DNA from: an uncultured Treponema sp.
Lineage (GTDB): Bacteria > Spirochaetota > Spirochaetia > Treponematales > Treponemataceae
Assembly: GCA_937902445.1 (NCBI GenBank)
Contig: CALELJ010000251.1
Span: 1 to 16,463, forward strand
Length of the DNA stretch: 16,463 nucleotides
Reading direction: 5' to 3'
Shown here: in pieces, positions 6,727 to 14,574 of the stretch
Position numbering within the stretch: the stretch's first letter is position 1
Layout of the letters: each line of letters starts with the position of its first letter
Translations under genes and position numbers: made by a program
The notes under the pieces: generated by a model
The model's database searches: none
Told to the model about the DNA's origin: nothing
What the model saw: only the letters and a program-made list of their open reading frames with translations

Positions 6727-8490
6727 TTAAATAAAAGTAACTTTTTCCTTAGGCAGCAGTCTGCTTACAGTTCTTTCCAGTTTGTCGCATTCAATGGGTT
6801 TTGTCACATAATCCGCGAAACCGGCCTTCTCGTACATTTCCCTGGCTCCGTTAAAGGCATTGGCAGTAAGCATTACACATGGTGTTTCCCTGTTCCGGCT
6901 GTCTTCCCTGTCCCTGATACAGCTAAAGGTATCCATTCCGTTCATGCCCGGCATCATGTGGTCTATGAGAATGAGATCATATTTTTCATTGCATGATTTC
7001 CTGATGCATTCATCACCGCTTTCCGCAAGATCGACCTTCATTTCTGTCTGCTTGAGAAGATTTTCAATGACAAAAAGATTCATGTCGATATCATCAACAA
7101 CAAGGATCTTTGCCTCAGGAGCCTTGAAAAGAACGCTGTATTTCTTCCTTCCTGCAATTTCATTTTTAAGGAAGTCAACTTTTCCTATCGGATCTTCGGA
7201 AGCTATTTTCTGCCTGAGACCCAAGACAAAATCAGAGCCCACACCATACTCGCTGGATACGGATATCTCACCGCCCATGAGATTTGCAAGCTGCTTCGAT
7301 ATTCTCAGACCGAGGCCTGTACCTTCTATGTTTCTGTTCTGTTCAAGGTCAAAACGCTCAAAGCGGCCATACATCTTGCGCAGGTCTTCTTCCCTGATTC
7401 CATTGCCGGTATCTTTTACGGAGAATGACATATCTGCATATCCTCCGTTGTCAACACAGGTCACGGTGTAGGTTATGGAACCTTCCTTCGTATACTTTGC
7501 CGCATTTGTCAAAAAGTTCAGCAATATTTCCTTTATTCTGGAATCGTCACCGTACAGCACAGACGGAACTGATTCATCCACATCAACAATGAATTTCAGG
7601 TTTTTCTTTTCTATCCTTTCACGAACCATTGTCACAGTATCAAGGATGAGGGTCTTCAATTCATACTCACGACAGACGATCTCTATTTTGCCCGATTCAA
7701 TTTTGGAAAGATCAAGAATGTCATTTATCAAGGACAGCAATGCGCCCCCGGATCTGGAGATGTTTTCCGCATAGCCTGCAATATTATTTTCATTGGTCTC
7801 ACGAAGGATCATCTCATTCATTCCGAGAATTGAATTTATCGGAGTCCTGATCTCATGGCTCATGTTTGAGAGGAAGTCGCTTTTCGCATTGTTTGCCAGT
7901 TCCGCCTCAATCTTTGATGCCACAAGTTTTTTATTCTGTCTGACAAGATAGAGCACAAGCTGGTAGGACAATCCGCCAAACACAAAATAAAAAGCCAGGG
8001 CTATCATGAAGTCAGGCCAGAAACTGTCCTGGCATGTATTATCGAAAGACCTGATGAAAAAAGAAAGCAGGAAGCCTATCGAACTTAAGGACAGAATCGT
8101 AAGGCAGAATTTTCTGCTCATGGCAGGAACAGAAAGCAGAATCGGTATGAAGAAAATGAGATGGGTAAGGTTGTAGTAATAATGCTGGCAGGAAACAACA
8201 CCGCATATTGCGACCAGGGTTCCTCCAATGATATACATCTGCTTTATCATGGAATCCCTGTAGACCCAGATGAGAATTTTTTGAGCCAGAAGAATGACGG
8301 CATTAAGCAGATTGGAAAAAATGATCCATCGGAAAACCCAGTTGAAATTATTCAGCTCAGGTCTGGTTCTGATGTCACTTATGGAAATAACCACCTCAAG
8401 ACCAAGGCATAGCAATGCGAGTATATAACTTGTAAACATCAGGGATTTTTTTGCCCTGTAAAGCTCAGATCTGTCCTTCAACCCTCTCAT
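6727..8490 (-). CDS. Membrane hybrid sensor histidine kinase/response regulator
   Basis: The 587-aa protein begins with about six membrane segments (roughly 16-38, 53-75, 84-103, 108-125, 127-146, 158-184). A HisKA domain with phosphoacceptor His212 (SHEIRTP) and a HATPase domain with N-box NFLTNAAKY and GTGLGL follow. A C-terminal receiver has Asp466-Asp467, phosphoacceptor Asp510, Thr541 and Lys564. There is no output domain, so phosphate probably passes to another protein. The ATG at 8490 is preferred over a TTG at 8550, which would overlap the hydrogenase gene by 44 nt. The chosen start lies 16 nt after the hydrogenase stop, with GGAG and GAGG in the gap. Cotranscription with the hydrogenase suggests an H2 or redox signal, by inference. 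Confidence 0.9.
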   Translation of the reverse strand: MRGLKDRSELYRAKKSLMFTSYILALLCLGLEVVISISDIRTRPELNNFNWVFRWIIFSNLLNAVILLAQKILIWVYRDSMIKQMYIIGGTLVAICGVVSCQHYYYNLTHLIFFIPILLSVPAMSRKFCLTILSLSSIGFLLSFFIRSFDNTCQDSFWPDFMIALAFYFVFGGLSYQLVLYLVRQNKKLVASKIEAELANNAKSDFLSNMSHEIRTPINSILGMNEMILRETNENNIAGYAENISRSGGALLSLINDILDLSKIESGKIEIVCREYELKTLILDTVTMVRERIEKKNLKFIVDVDESVPSVLYGDDSRIKEILLNFLTNAAKYTKEGSITYTVTCVDNGGYADMSFSVKDTGNGIREEDLRKMYGRFERFDLEQNRNIEGTGLGLRISKQLANLMGGEISVSSEYGVGSDFVLGLRQKIASEDPIGKVDFLKNEIAGRKKYSVLFKAPEAKILVVDDIDMNLFVIENLLKQTEMKVDLAESGDECIRKSCNEKYDLILIDHMMPGMNGMDTFSCIRDREDSRNRETPCVMLTANAFNGAREMYEKAGFADYVTKPIECDKLERTVSRLLPKEKVTFI

Positions 8491-8506
8491 TGACCTCAGT
8501 TCTCCA

Positions 8507-9976
8507 TCAATTGCTTTTGTCTTCAGCTCCGGCTGATACGTATTTTTCAAGCTGTACTTCTGCCTGCTTTACGTTTTTCAGAATGCTTGGCCCACCTATA
8601 CATCCGCCTTCACAGGCCATAACCTCAATGAGATTTGGAGTATCAGGTTTAGCCGGAAGTTTTCCACTGTTGATGAGGCCGTAAGCGTTCAGCATTTTCA
8701 TTCCGCTTTTTGTGAGACCATTGATTTTTGCAGGACGGAGAATTGACTTGTCCCTGAGACGAAGGGCAACGGCATCAAGAACACCACCTGATTTAGCGAA
8801 ATTTCTTCCGCTTGCAGTCGGAATGATTGTTCCTGCCGTGCTTTCCATTTTTGAGACATCTATCCCCTTTGCGATGAAAAGAGCCTCAACGTCCGCAGTG
8901 CTTAGAACATAGTCTACCATGTCATCATCAAATCCTTCTCGACGCTTTGCAAGACATGGACCAACAAACACGGTCACACAGCCAGGGTCCGCCTTTTTTG
9001 CAATTTCAGCTGTGTAATGCATTGGACTTCTTGTCTCTGAAATACATCCAGCCAGAGCCGGAACATGTTTTTTTACGGCACGCACATAAGCCGGGCAGCA
9101 GGAAGTAGTCATCATCTTATCGCCCCTTTCCATGCGTTCCTCAAATTCACGGGCCTCATTGTCTGCACATATATCTGCACCTATGGCAACTTCCCAGGTT
9201 CTGTCGAAGCCTGCCTTGAGGAATGCACTTTCAAGTTGTCCCGGAACGGCATCAAACTGGGAGGCAATGGCAGGAGCGTAAAGAGCAACAACTTTTTTTC
9301 CACTGTCCATGATGTTTTTTATTACATCCACAAGCTGGCTTTTGCTCATCATGGCACCAAAAGGACATTCACGCATGCAGTTTCCGCAGAAAATACACTT
9401 ATGGTAATCGATGTGCTCATGGCCCTGGTCATCCTTGCTGATGGCTCCAACAGGACAGGCTTCCTCACAGGGAACAGGTATCTTTATGATCGCATGGTAC
9501 GGACAGTTTTCAAGACATTTTCCGCAGTTGATGCACTTTGACTCGTCTATATGGGCATGGCGTTCGATGGTGATTGCCTGCTTTGGACAATTCATCTTGC
9601 ACGGTCTTGCATCACAGCCCTGGCAGGCATTGGTAACCATGTAATGAGCCTTGACACAGGCATTGCAAGCTTCGTGAAGAACAGTAAGCATCGGCCATGT
9701 AGGTTTTTCACGGGAAAGAGCCTCCTCAGCAAAGGAAGCCAGAGTTCTTTCTTCATCAATATTTTCAACAGAAATTCCCATGCGGGCGATGGTTCTCATC
9801 CTGATTATCTCGCGGTCATGGAAAATGCAGCAGCGAAGGGGAGGCTTGTTCCGGGGAACCATCTCCCTCGGAATGAAATGCACGCCTTCCTCCAGTTTTC
9901 CCTCAAGCTGAAGCTGGGCTATGCGCACAAGAATTTCCCTTTTTACATTTGCGGTATTATTATTGATGTTCAACAT
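8507..9976 (-). CDS. [FeFe] hydrogenase, group B-type, monomeric with ferredoxin domains
   Basis: The 489-aa protein has an Fe-S region with cysteines at 118, 121, 126, 130; 148, 151, 154, 158; 170, 174; and 194, 197, 200, 204. The H-cluster domain has all three signatures in variant form: L1 TSCCPAY (291-297), L2 GPCLAKR (339-345) and L3 with Cys455 and Cys459 (EVMACEGGCIGG). GPC in L2, instead of MPC, is typical of group B enzymes. They carry the H-cluster and exchange H2 with protons; some are active, but their role in cells is poorly known. No NuoE/NuoF-like partners are present, so ferredoxin is the likely electron partner. An AAGGA lies just before the ATG. Confidence 0.9.
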   Translation of the reverse strand: MLNINNNTANVKREILVRIAQLQLEGKLEEGVHFIPREMVPRNKPPLRCCIFHDREIIRMRTIARMGISVENIDEERTLASFAEEALSREKPTWPMLTVLHEACNACVKAHYMVTNACQGCDARPCKMNCPKQAITIERHAHIDESKCINCGKCLENCPYHAIIKIPVPCEEACPVGAISKDDQGHEHIDYHKCIFCGNCMRECPFGAMMSKSQLVDVIKNIMDSGKKVVALYAPAIASQFDAVPGQLESAFLKAGFDRTWEVAIGADICADNEAREFEERMERGDKMMTTSCCPAYVRAVKKHVPALAGCISETRSPMHYTAEIAKKADPGCVTVFVGPCLAKRREGFDDDMVDYVLSTADVEALFIAKGIDVSKMESTAGTIIPTASGRNFAKSGGVLDAVALRLRDKSILRPAKINGLTKSGMKMLNAYGLINSGKLPAKPDTPNLIEVMACEGGCIGGPSILKNVKQAEVQLEKYVSAGAEDKSN

Positions 9977-9984
9977 ATTTCCTT

Positions 9985-10013
9985 AATATAGCACTGCAAA
10001 CAGCTTTTGTCAT
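9985..10013 (-). promoter_or_regulatory. Promoter of the hydrogenase-kinase operon
   Basis: On the minus strand ATGACA (10008-10013), a 17-bp spacer and a TG-extended TATATT (9985-9990) form a good promoter. The -10 ends only 8 nt before the ATG, so the predicted leader is 2-4 nt and the AAGGA at 9980-9984 would be barely or not transcribed. Confidence 0.5.
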
Positions 10014-10054
10014 CATTTGCCGTTTTTGAAAATTTCCCGGCCGGAACAAAAAAC

Positions 10055-10083
10055 TTGTCCCCATGTTTCCGATGTCTTATACT
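10055..10083 (+). promoter_or_regulatory. Promoter of the TIGR02757 gene, predicted leaderless
   Basis: TTGTCC (10055-10060) and TATACT (10078-10083) are separated by exactly 17 bp. The -10 ends 6 nt before the ATG at 10090, so transcription should start at that codon. This rules against the upstream ATG at 10063, which lies inside the promoter. Confidence 0.65.
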
Positions 10084-10089
10084 GTAATC

Positions 10090-10881
10090 ATGCTTACCAA
10101 AGAGACCTCAAATTCGCTGATCCAGCTGGCAGAAAGATACGAAACTCCATCCTTTCTTGAAAAGGATCCATCCCAATTCATGCACAGGTACATAAACATA
10201 AGGGACCAGGAAATTGTCGCTTTTCTTGCAGCCTCCATGTCATTCGGACAGCGAAAACAGATACTTTCCCACGTAGAAACTGTACTCAATTCAGCAGGTG
10301 ACAGTCCGGCAAACTGGGTACTAAACAAAGGGTACAGAAAATTATTTACAAAAGGCGACAGTTCCTTCTACAGGATGTATACACACATGGATTTTCTTAC
10401 TTTTTTTGACACCCTGCACACATTTTTACTTGAATCTGACACCATTGGAAATCACTTTAAGAAACTGTACCTATCAAAACTGGATACATGTTCAGATACA
10501 GATTCACAGCATCTGTCACTACTAATCTGTTCTCTCTTCCCTGAAAACTGTCACCTTATCCCTCATTCAAAGGGTACAGCTGCAAAAAGAGTAAACATGT
10601 TTTTACGCTGGATGGTCAGAGACAATTCTCCTGTAGATCTCGGACTGTGGAAAGACTGGTACAGCAAGGAGAATCTCCTGATTCCCCTTGACACCCACGT
10701 AATGCAGGAAGCGGCAAGACTGGGTCTGTTCCAGGTCACAAAAAACGGAAATATTCCTTCCGCATCAATGAAAACCGACATCTATCTGACAGAACTGATG
10801 AAACAGGTTTTTCCCGGAGATCCCTGCAAGGCAGACTTTGCGTTGTTTGGTCTTGGAGTAGATAATGAGGCCAATCCCTGA
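10090..10881 (+). CDS. TIGR02757/DUF2400 family protein
   Basis: This 263-aa protein matches a conserved family of unknown function common in Bacteroidetes and spirochaetes. Recognisable blocks are KGTAAKRVNMFLRWMVR (161-177) and IPLDTHV (198-204). Together they recall the helix-hairpin-helix DNA glycosylase fold, so a DNA-related role is possible but unproved. The start at 10090 is set by the promoter just upstream; no Shine-Dalgarno precedes any nearby ATG. It is divergent from the hydrogenase operon across a ~110-bp gap, and yhbY follows after 54 bp with its own -10 box. Confidence 0.8.
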   Translation: MLTKETSNSLIQLAERYETPSFLEKDPSQFMHRYINIRDQEIVAFLAASMSFGQRKQILSHVETVLNSAGDSPANWVLNKGYRKLFTKGDSSFYRMYTHMDFLTFFDTLHTFLLESDTIGNHFKKLYLSKLDTCSDTDSQHLSLLICSLFPENCHLIPHSKGTAAKRVNMFLRWMVRDNSPVDLGLWKDWYSKENLLIPLDTHVMQEAARLGLFQVTKNGNIPSASMKTDIYLTELMKQVFPGDPCKADFALFGLGVDNEANP

Positions 10882-10920
10882 AACCGGTATATTTTGTGAC
10901 TTCCTAAACTGTGAAAATAA

Positions 10921-10929
10921 TGATATCCT
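10921..10929 (+). promoter_or_regulatory. Extended -10 promoter of yhbY, predicted leaderless
   Basis: TGATATCCT is an extended -10 (TATCCT at 10924-10929) that ends 6 nt before the ATG at 10936. The hexamer 17 bp upstream (TTCCTA) is a weak -35. No Shine-Dalgarno is present. Confidence 0.5.
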
Positions 10930-10935
10930 ATCGGC

Positions 10936-11235
10936 ATGATGGAATTAACAAGCAAGCAGAGAAAAACCCTTGAAAAACTGGCCCATGATTTAAGTCCAGT
11001 TGTAATTGTAGGACAGCAGGGAGTAACGGAAAATCTTGTAAAAATGGTTGAGTCTTCCCTTAAGGCACATGAACTCATAAAGGTAAAATTCAACGAATAC
11101 AAGGATGATAAAAGAGAGTATTCGGAAGACATCGCCCAGAGAACGGAATCCACCCTTGTCAGGGTCATCGGCAACGTTGCGATTTTCTATAAAGAAAACG
11201 AAGATCCGGAAAAACGCCAGATAAAGCTTAAATAA
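10936..11235 (+). CDS. yhbY: YhbY/CRM-domain RNA-binding protein
   Basis: The 99-aa protein is a single CRS1-YhbY (CRM) domain of the usual length. It has the N-terminal pattern LTSKQRKTLEKLAHDLSPVV, a GQQGV loop (the GxxG RNA contact, ~26-30) and the closing run of basic residues. In E. coli this protein associates with pre-50S ribosomal particles. A second ATG lies one codon later, but the first sits at the same distance from its -10 as in sfsA and the TIGR02757 gene. cdd follows after 21 bp and is probably cotranscribed. Confidence 0.9.
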   Translation: MMELTSKQRKTLEKLAHDLSPVVIVGQQGVTENLVKMVESSLKAHELIKVKFNEYKDDKREYSEDIAQRTESTLVRVIGNVAIFYKENEDPEKRQIKLK

Positions 11236-11256
11236 TTTAAAGGAAAGGAGTGCACC

Positions 11257-11667
11257 ATGGAACTTCAGACTACACAGATTCAGGAACTGATTACAAAGGC
11301 CATTAAGATGCTGGAATTTTCCTACGTTCCCTATTCTCATTTTCATGTAGGTGCAGCCCTTCTTTCCAAAGACGGAACTATCTACACTGGCTGTAACATT
11401 GAAAACGCCGCCTACGGGCCAAGCAACTGCGCAGAAAGAACTGCAGTATTCAAGGCTGTCAGCGAAGGAGTCAAAGACTTTGAGGCGATTGCAGTTGTCG
11501 GTGGTCCTGACGGAAAAATTGAAGATTTCTGTCCTCCATGCGGTGTTTGCCGCCAGGTACTTGCAGAATTCTGCGACAGAGACTTCAAGGTTATCCTTGC
11601 TAAATCCATTTCGGAATACAAGATATTTACCCTTGCTGACCTTCTTCCGGAAAGCTTCTCTCTTTAA
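11257..11667 (+). CDS. cdd: Cytidine deaminase
   Basis: The 136-aa protein is a homotetrameric-type cytidine deaminase of normal length. It converts cytidine and deoxycytidine to uridine and deoxyuridine. The zinc site is complete: Cys58-Ala-Glu60 with the catalytic glutamate, and PCGVCRQ with Cys95 and Cys98. The N-terminal YVPYSHFHVGAAL block and NIENAAYG substrate motif are present. A strong GGAAAGGAG lies 6 nt before the ATG. It sits 21 bp after yhbY, so translation uses the ribosome binding site even though yhbY itself appears leaderless. Its product feeds the uridine phosphorylase encoded at 1526-2296. Confidence 0.95.
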   Translation: MELQTTQIQELITKAIKMLEFSYVPYSHFHVGAALLSKDGTIYTGCNIENAAYGPSNCAERTAVFKAVSEGVKDFEAIAVVGGPDGKIEDFCPPCGVCRQVLAEFCDRDFKVILAKSISEYKIFTLADLLPESFSL

Positions 11668-11673
11668 AATTAT

Positions 11674-11702
11674 TTGATTTTTTTCAAATCCCATTTTATA
11701 AT
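11674..11702 (+). promoter_or_regulatory. Promoter of the GntR/MocR-like regulator
   Basis: TTGATT (11674-11679) and a perfect TATAAT (11697-11702) are separated by 17 bp, the best promoter in the window. The leader contains a small CCCAT/ATGGG hairpin (11710-11723) and the ribosome binding site TTGGAG. Confidence 0.75.
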
Positions 11703-11749
11703 AGTAAAACCCATTTTTATGGGGTCAGATTGATTTTTTGGAGATCATC

Positions 11750-13141
11750 GTGAGAGAAATGGAATTTGAATTGGACAAATCTAGCAAAGTAAAACTTTAC
11801 CACCAGCTTTATCAGGTTTTTGTAACCATGATTACAAGCGGTGAACTGCCTCTGGGTTCCAAACTGCCTTCAATCAGAAACCTTTCAGAAGACCACGGAA
11901 TCAGCAGAAACACTGTGACAAAGGCATACAGCGAACTTGAAAAAGACGGCTACATTTACTCCCTTTCAAAAAGCGGTTTCTTCGTAAAAAATCCGGATGA
12001 AATAATTCCTGCAGAACAATCTGTACCCAAAACTGTCCAGGAAGAAGACGATATACCAACAGTTGACTCCCTGCTGAGACACAGTACATCGGATACAGAT
12101 TCAATGATGACAAAGGATACAGAAGAAAATCTTCTCCATTCAAACCTTGACGCTGACTCTGTAATCCAGAAAACTGACACCATCATTCTGAAGGATTCCT
12201 TTTCCATGGATCAGATTGTACCCCCTGACAGTTCTGTCATTTCCCTGGATAATTCTGGAAACAAAGAACGCACCATCCTTATGAATTCAGGTGACATTGT
12301 TGAATCTGACAGCAACAATGATGTAATTCTGTCACCTAATGAGGCCTTCATCGATTCATGCATTACAGCCCTTGCAGAACACCATAACCGCATTGAAGGT
12401 AATAAAAAATCTGATTTCCTTGGGGAAGCACCACTTAGAATTGCAATCGCGGCATTCATATACAAATTCCACCGCATAGACATCAATCCAGCCCAGATTG
12501 CCCTCGGTTCAAACCTGTCATATCTTCTCCTGCATTTTCTTCAGCTCGATGAATTCCAGAATCCTTCAAAATATGTACATGGACTACTGAGACTTGCGGA
12601 AAACAGCATTTCAACAAAGCAGGTTGAACCTGTAGTGGCATTTACCTCAGACATCGACATCAGTTTCAAGGCTCCTTTCATCACAGCGGGACTAAAAACT
12701 GTCACCATCGACATGCAGACAGCAGAAGAACAGATAAAAAGACTTGAGGAAGAGCAGGTTACCATCTTTGTAACTTCCACCAGAACCATCGGCTCAAAGA
12801 AGCTTACTCCAGAGGACCAGAAACTTGTATTTGAATGGCTTAATGCCCGTGATTACCGCTACATCTTTGAATATGATAATTCCACGGAACCACATCAATA
12901 CACGGACGTTTACAACGACATCACAAAGTCAAAGTGCATTTACATAAATTCCTTTGCAAACCTCATATCAAAGTCCATCAATACTTCATTCATAGCAGCA
13001 CCAAAAAAGATAATCGACAGCTATACGAAAAAATATCAGGATTTTGGAAGTCCACTGTCCATGATTGACCAGTGCGGTCTCATAGACTTCCTTATCAAAG
13101 GAAAACTCTACAACTACCTTACAAACCTTGAGCAGCTGTAA
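11750..13141 (+). CDS. GntR/MocR-like transcriptional regulator with degenerate aminotransferase domain
   Basis: An N-terminal GntR winged helix (~8-75; PSIRNLSEDHGISRNTVTKA) is followed by a ~110-residue Ser/Asp-rich linker and a C-terminal region resembling the fold-I aminotransferase domain of MocR regulators. The PLP site looks lost: where MocR proteins have GTFSK, this protein has NSFAN, with Asn404 in place of the PLP lysine. The usual EDDY is EYDN (374-377). It may therefore sense another ligand or none, an inference from alignment by eye. The GTG at 11750 has GGAG 6 nt upstream; a TTG at 11738 overlaps that site, and an ATG at 11759 is also possible. The length is 463 aa. Confidence 0.8.
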   Translation: MREMEFELDKSSKVKLYHQLYQVFVTMITSGELPLGSKLPSIRNLSEDHGISRNTVTKAYSELEKDGYIYSLSKSGFFVKNPDEIIPAEQSVPKTVQEEDDIPTVDSLLRHSTSDTDSMMTKDTEENLLHSNLDADSVIQKTDTIILKDSFSMDQIVPPDSSVISLDNSGNKERTILMNSGDIVESDSNNDVILSPNEAFIDSCITALAEHHNRIEGNKKSDFLGEAPLRIAIAAFIYKFHRIDINPAQIALGSNLSYLLLHFLQLDEFQNPSKYVHGLLRLAENSISTKQVEPVVAFTSDIDISFKAPFITAGLKTVTIDMQTAEEQIKRLEEEQVTIFVTSTRTIGSKKLTPEDQKLVFEWLNARDYRYIFEYDNSTEPHQYTDVYNDITKSKCIYINSFANLISKSINTSFIAAPKKIIDSYTKKYQDFGSPLSMIDQCGLIDFLIKGKLYNYLTNLEQL

Positions 13142-13203
13142 ATTTCTTAAAATAAAACGCAGTAACTACTAAATTCAAATTCACTAGTCAAGAATTTACT
13201 GAA

Positions 13204-13299
13204 TTTTCCACAATTTGTGGAAAACTTGTTGAAAACTCTGAATTTAAAGTGAATTTATCCACAGAATTTTGTGGATTTCTATGGGGATAATGTGGAAAA
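13204..13299. other. Cluster of DnaA-box-like 9-mers, candidate DnaA-binding region
   Basis: TTATCCACA at 13255-13263 is a perfect E. coli-type DnaA box. One-mismatch copies are TTTTCCACA at 13204-13212 and TGTGGAAAA (reverse) at 13216-13224 and 13291-13299. A weaker TGTGGATTT lies at 13270-13278. The first pair is a perfect 9-bp inverted repeat with a 3-nt centre. AT-rich sequence surrounds them, with two TGTGAATT direct repeats at 13303-13310 and 13314-13321. It is the main content of the gene-free stretch 13142-13479, together with the palindrome that follows. Confidence 0.55.
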
Positions 13300-13353
13300 G
13301 TCTGTGAATTCATTGTGAATTTTCTACAAATTTTAATTTTTGTTTTTTTTTAC

Positions 13354-13452
13354 TATACAAAAAAGGGAATGTCGCCAAAGTATATTCCGGGATGGTTTAG
13401 CGCTGCTATACACACCCTGAAATAAACACTTGTTGGACATTCCCTTTGTATA
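13354..13452 (-). terminator. 99-nt imperfect palindrome: terminator of the PPIase gene or structured RNA
   Basis: TATACAAA + GGGAATGTC (13354-13361 and 13365-13373) pairs with GACATTCCC + TTTGTATA (13436-13452), 17 bp with a 3-A bulge. Inside, 13396-13402 and 13406-13412 form a small hairpin with one T-T mismatch, closed further out by GGG/CCC. On the minus strand six Us follow the GC part of the stem, as in a rho-independent terminator, 28 nt after the PPIase stop. The long interior is unusual for a terminator; a stable 3'-end RNA is possible. It does not carry the conserved core of SRP RNA or tmRNA. Confidence 0.55.
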
Positions 13453-13479
13453 TTTAAGGATTCCTAAAATTATTATTAA

Positions 13480-14574
13480 TTATTTGATCTTTACAAGTTC
13501 AATGTCAAATGCAATGTATGCACCGCCTGGAATAACTCCAGGATATCCCTGATCACCGTAGGCAAGGTCACTTGGAACAACGATTGTTCTTACTTCACCA
13601 AGTTTCATGTCCTGAACCATGATGTCAAATCCAGGAATCATCTGTCCGCCGGCTGTCATGAAATCCAATGGCTCATGTCCACCCTTGAGAAGCTTTGCAG
13701 AACCGTCGAATACTGTTCCGTCTACAAGATATCCCTTATATTCAGTTGTAACTGACTTTCTCTTGCCACACTTTTCTCCGGAACCTTCCTTTGTTGTCTT
13801 CCAGTAGATTCCGTTTTCATCTGTAGCAAATCCTGGGAATGCCTTTTCAACTGCGGCGATCTTTGCAGCGTTTGCCTTTTTCTTTGCCTCAAGGGCAGCT
13901 TTTTTTGCTTCCTCAGCCATCTTGTTGAAGTCAGACTGTGTTGCTGTAAATTTTTCTGCATCTGCACCCTGACGGTAAATCTTGATGGAATTCATCTTGT
14001 CACCCTGAGCAACTGCATTTACGACTGCCTGGCTGTCTGAATCAACAACAATACCAAAGATTGTATGCTTTCCGTTGAGCCATGGTGTCTCAACATGAGT
14101 GATGAAGAACTGGCTTCCGTTTGTATTTGGACCTGCGTTTGCCATTGCAAGATATCCTGGTTTGTCGAAGGCATATTTGTCACACCATTCATCAGCAAAC
14201 TTGTATCCTGGACCACCGGCACCTGTACCCTGTGGATCTCCACCCTGGATCATGAAGTCGGCAATTACACGATGAAATTTGAGGCCATCATAAAATGGCT
14301 TTCCCTTTGCCGCATCAAGAGTTCCCTCTGCAAGGCCAACAAAGTTTGTTACTGTCATTGGAGTATCCTTGTACAACAACTCAATGGCAATATCTCCCTT
14401 GTCTGTAGAAATCACAGCAAAAAGACCTTCTTTTCCTTCAATAGATTTTACTCCGCTCATTTTTTTCACAGCCTCCTGTTTTACCACTGTTTTTGGTTCT
14501 GACTTCTTAGGTTTGCATCCTCCCAAAGAAAGAAATACGATTCCCGTAAGAACTGCAGCCACTATTTTTTTCAT
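13480..14574 (-). CDS. Dual peptidyl-prolyl isomerase lipoprotein: cyclophilin fused to FKBP
   Basis: The 364-aa protein starts with a lipoprotein signal peptide ending LSLGGC (Cys20 lipidated). A cyclophilin domain (~50-210) has FHRVIADFMIQGGDPQGTG and NGSQFFIT. An Ala/Lys-rich helical linker (~220-255) leads to an FKBP domain (~270-364) with VDGTVFDGS, MIPGFDIMVQDMKLGE and the closing VPSDLAYGDQG...FDIELVKI pattern. Both domains speed proline isomerisation, so it likely helps fold exported proteins at the periplasmic side of the membrane. Such dual immunophilins have been reported in Treponema. The ATG at 14574 has GGGGGA upstream and overlaps the stop of the previous gene (ATGA), indicating coupled translation. 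Confidence 0.93.
   Translation of the reverse strand: MKKIVAAVLTGIVFLSLGGCKPKKSEPKTVVKQEAVKKMSGVKSIEGKEGLFAVISTDKGDIAIELLYKDTPMTVTNFVGLAEGTLDAAKGKPFYDGLKFHRVIADFMIQGGDPQGTGAGGPGYKFADEWCDKYAFDKPGYLAMANAGPNTNGSQFFITHVETPWLNGKHTIFGIVVDSDSQAVVNAVAQGDKMNSIKIYRQGADAEKFTATQSDFNKMAEEAKKAALEAKKKANAAKIAAVEKAFPGFATDENGIYWKTTKEGSGEKCGKRKSVTTEYKGYLVDGTVFDGSAKLLKGGHEPLDFMTAGGQMIPGFDIMVQDMKLGEVRTIVVPSDLAYGDQGYPGVIPGGAYIAFDIELVKIK

Noticed and set aside
8491..8550. TTG start at 8550 for the histidine kinase, overlapping the hydrogenase gene by 44 nt.
   Set aside because: No clear ribosome binding site precedes it, while the ATG at 8490 follows GGAG/GAGG in a 16-nt gap and keeps all domains.
13371..13438. 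Possible integron attC site: GTTGGAC (13432-13438) matches the GTTRRRY core and lies in an inverted repeat.
   Set aside because: The opposite end (13371-13380) does not give the RYYYAAC partner without gaps, no integrase or cassette array is present, and a terminator explains the palindrome better.
13354..13452. 6S RNA or SRP RNA as the identity of the palindrome.
   Set aside because: The SRP GGAAG/GCAGCC core is absent and the element is too short for a typical 6S RNA with its large central bubble.
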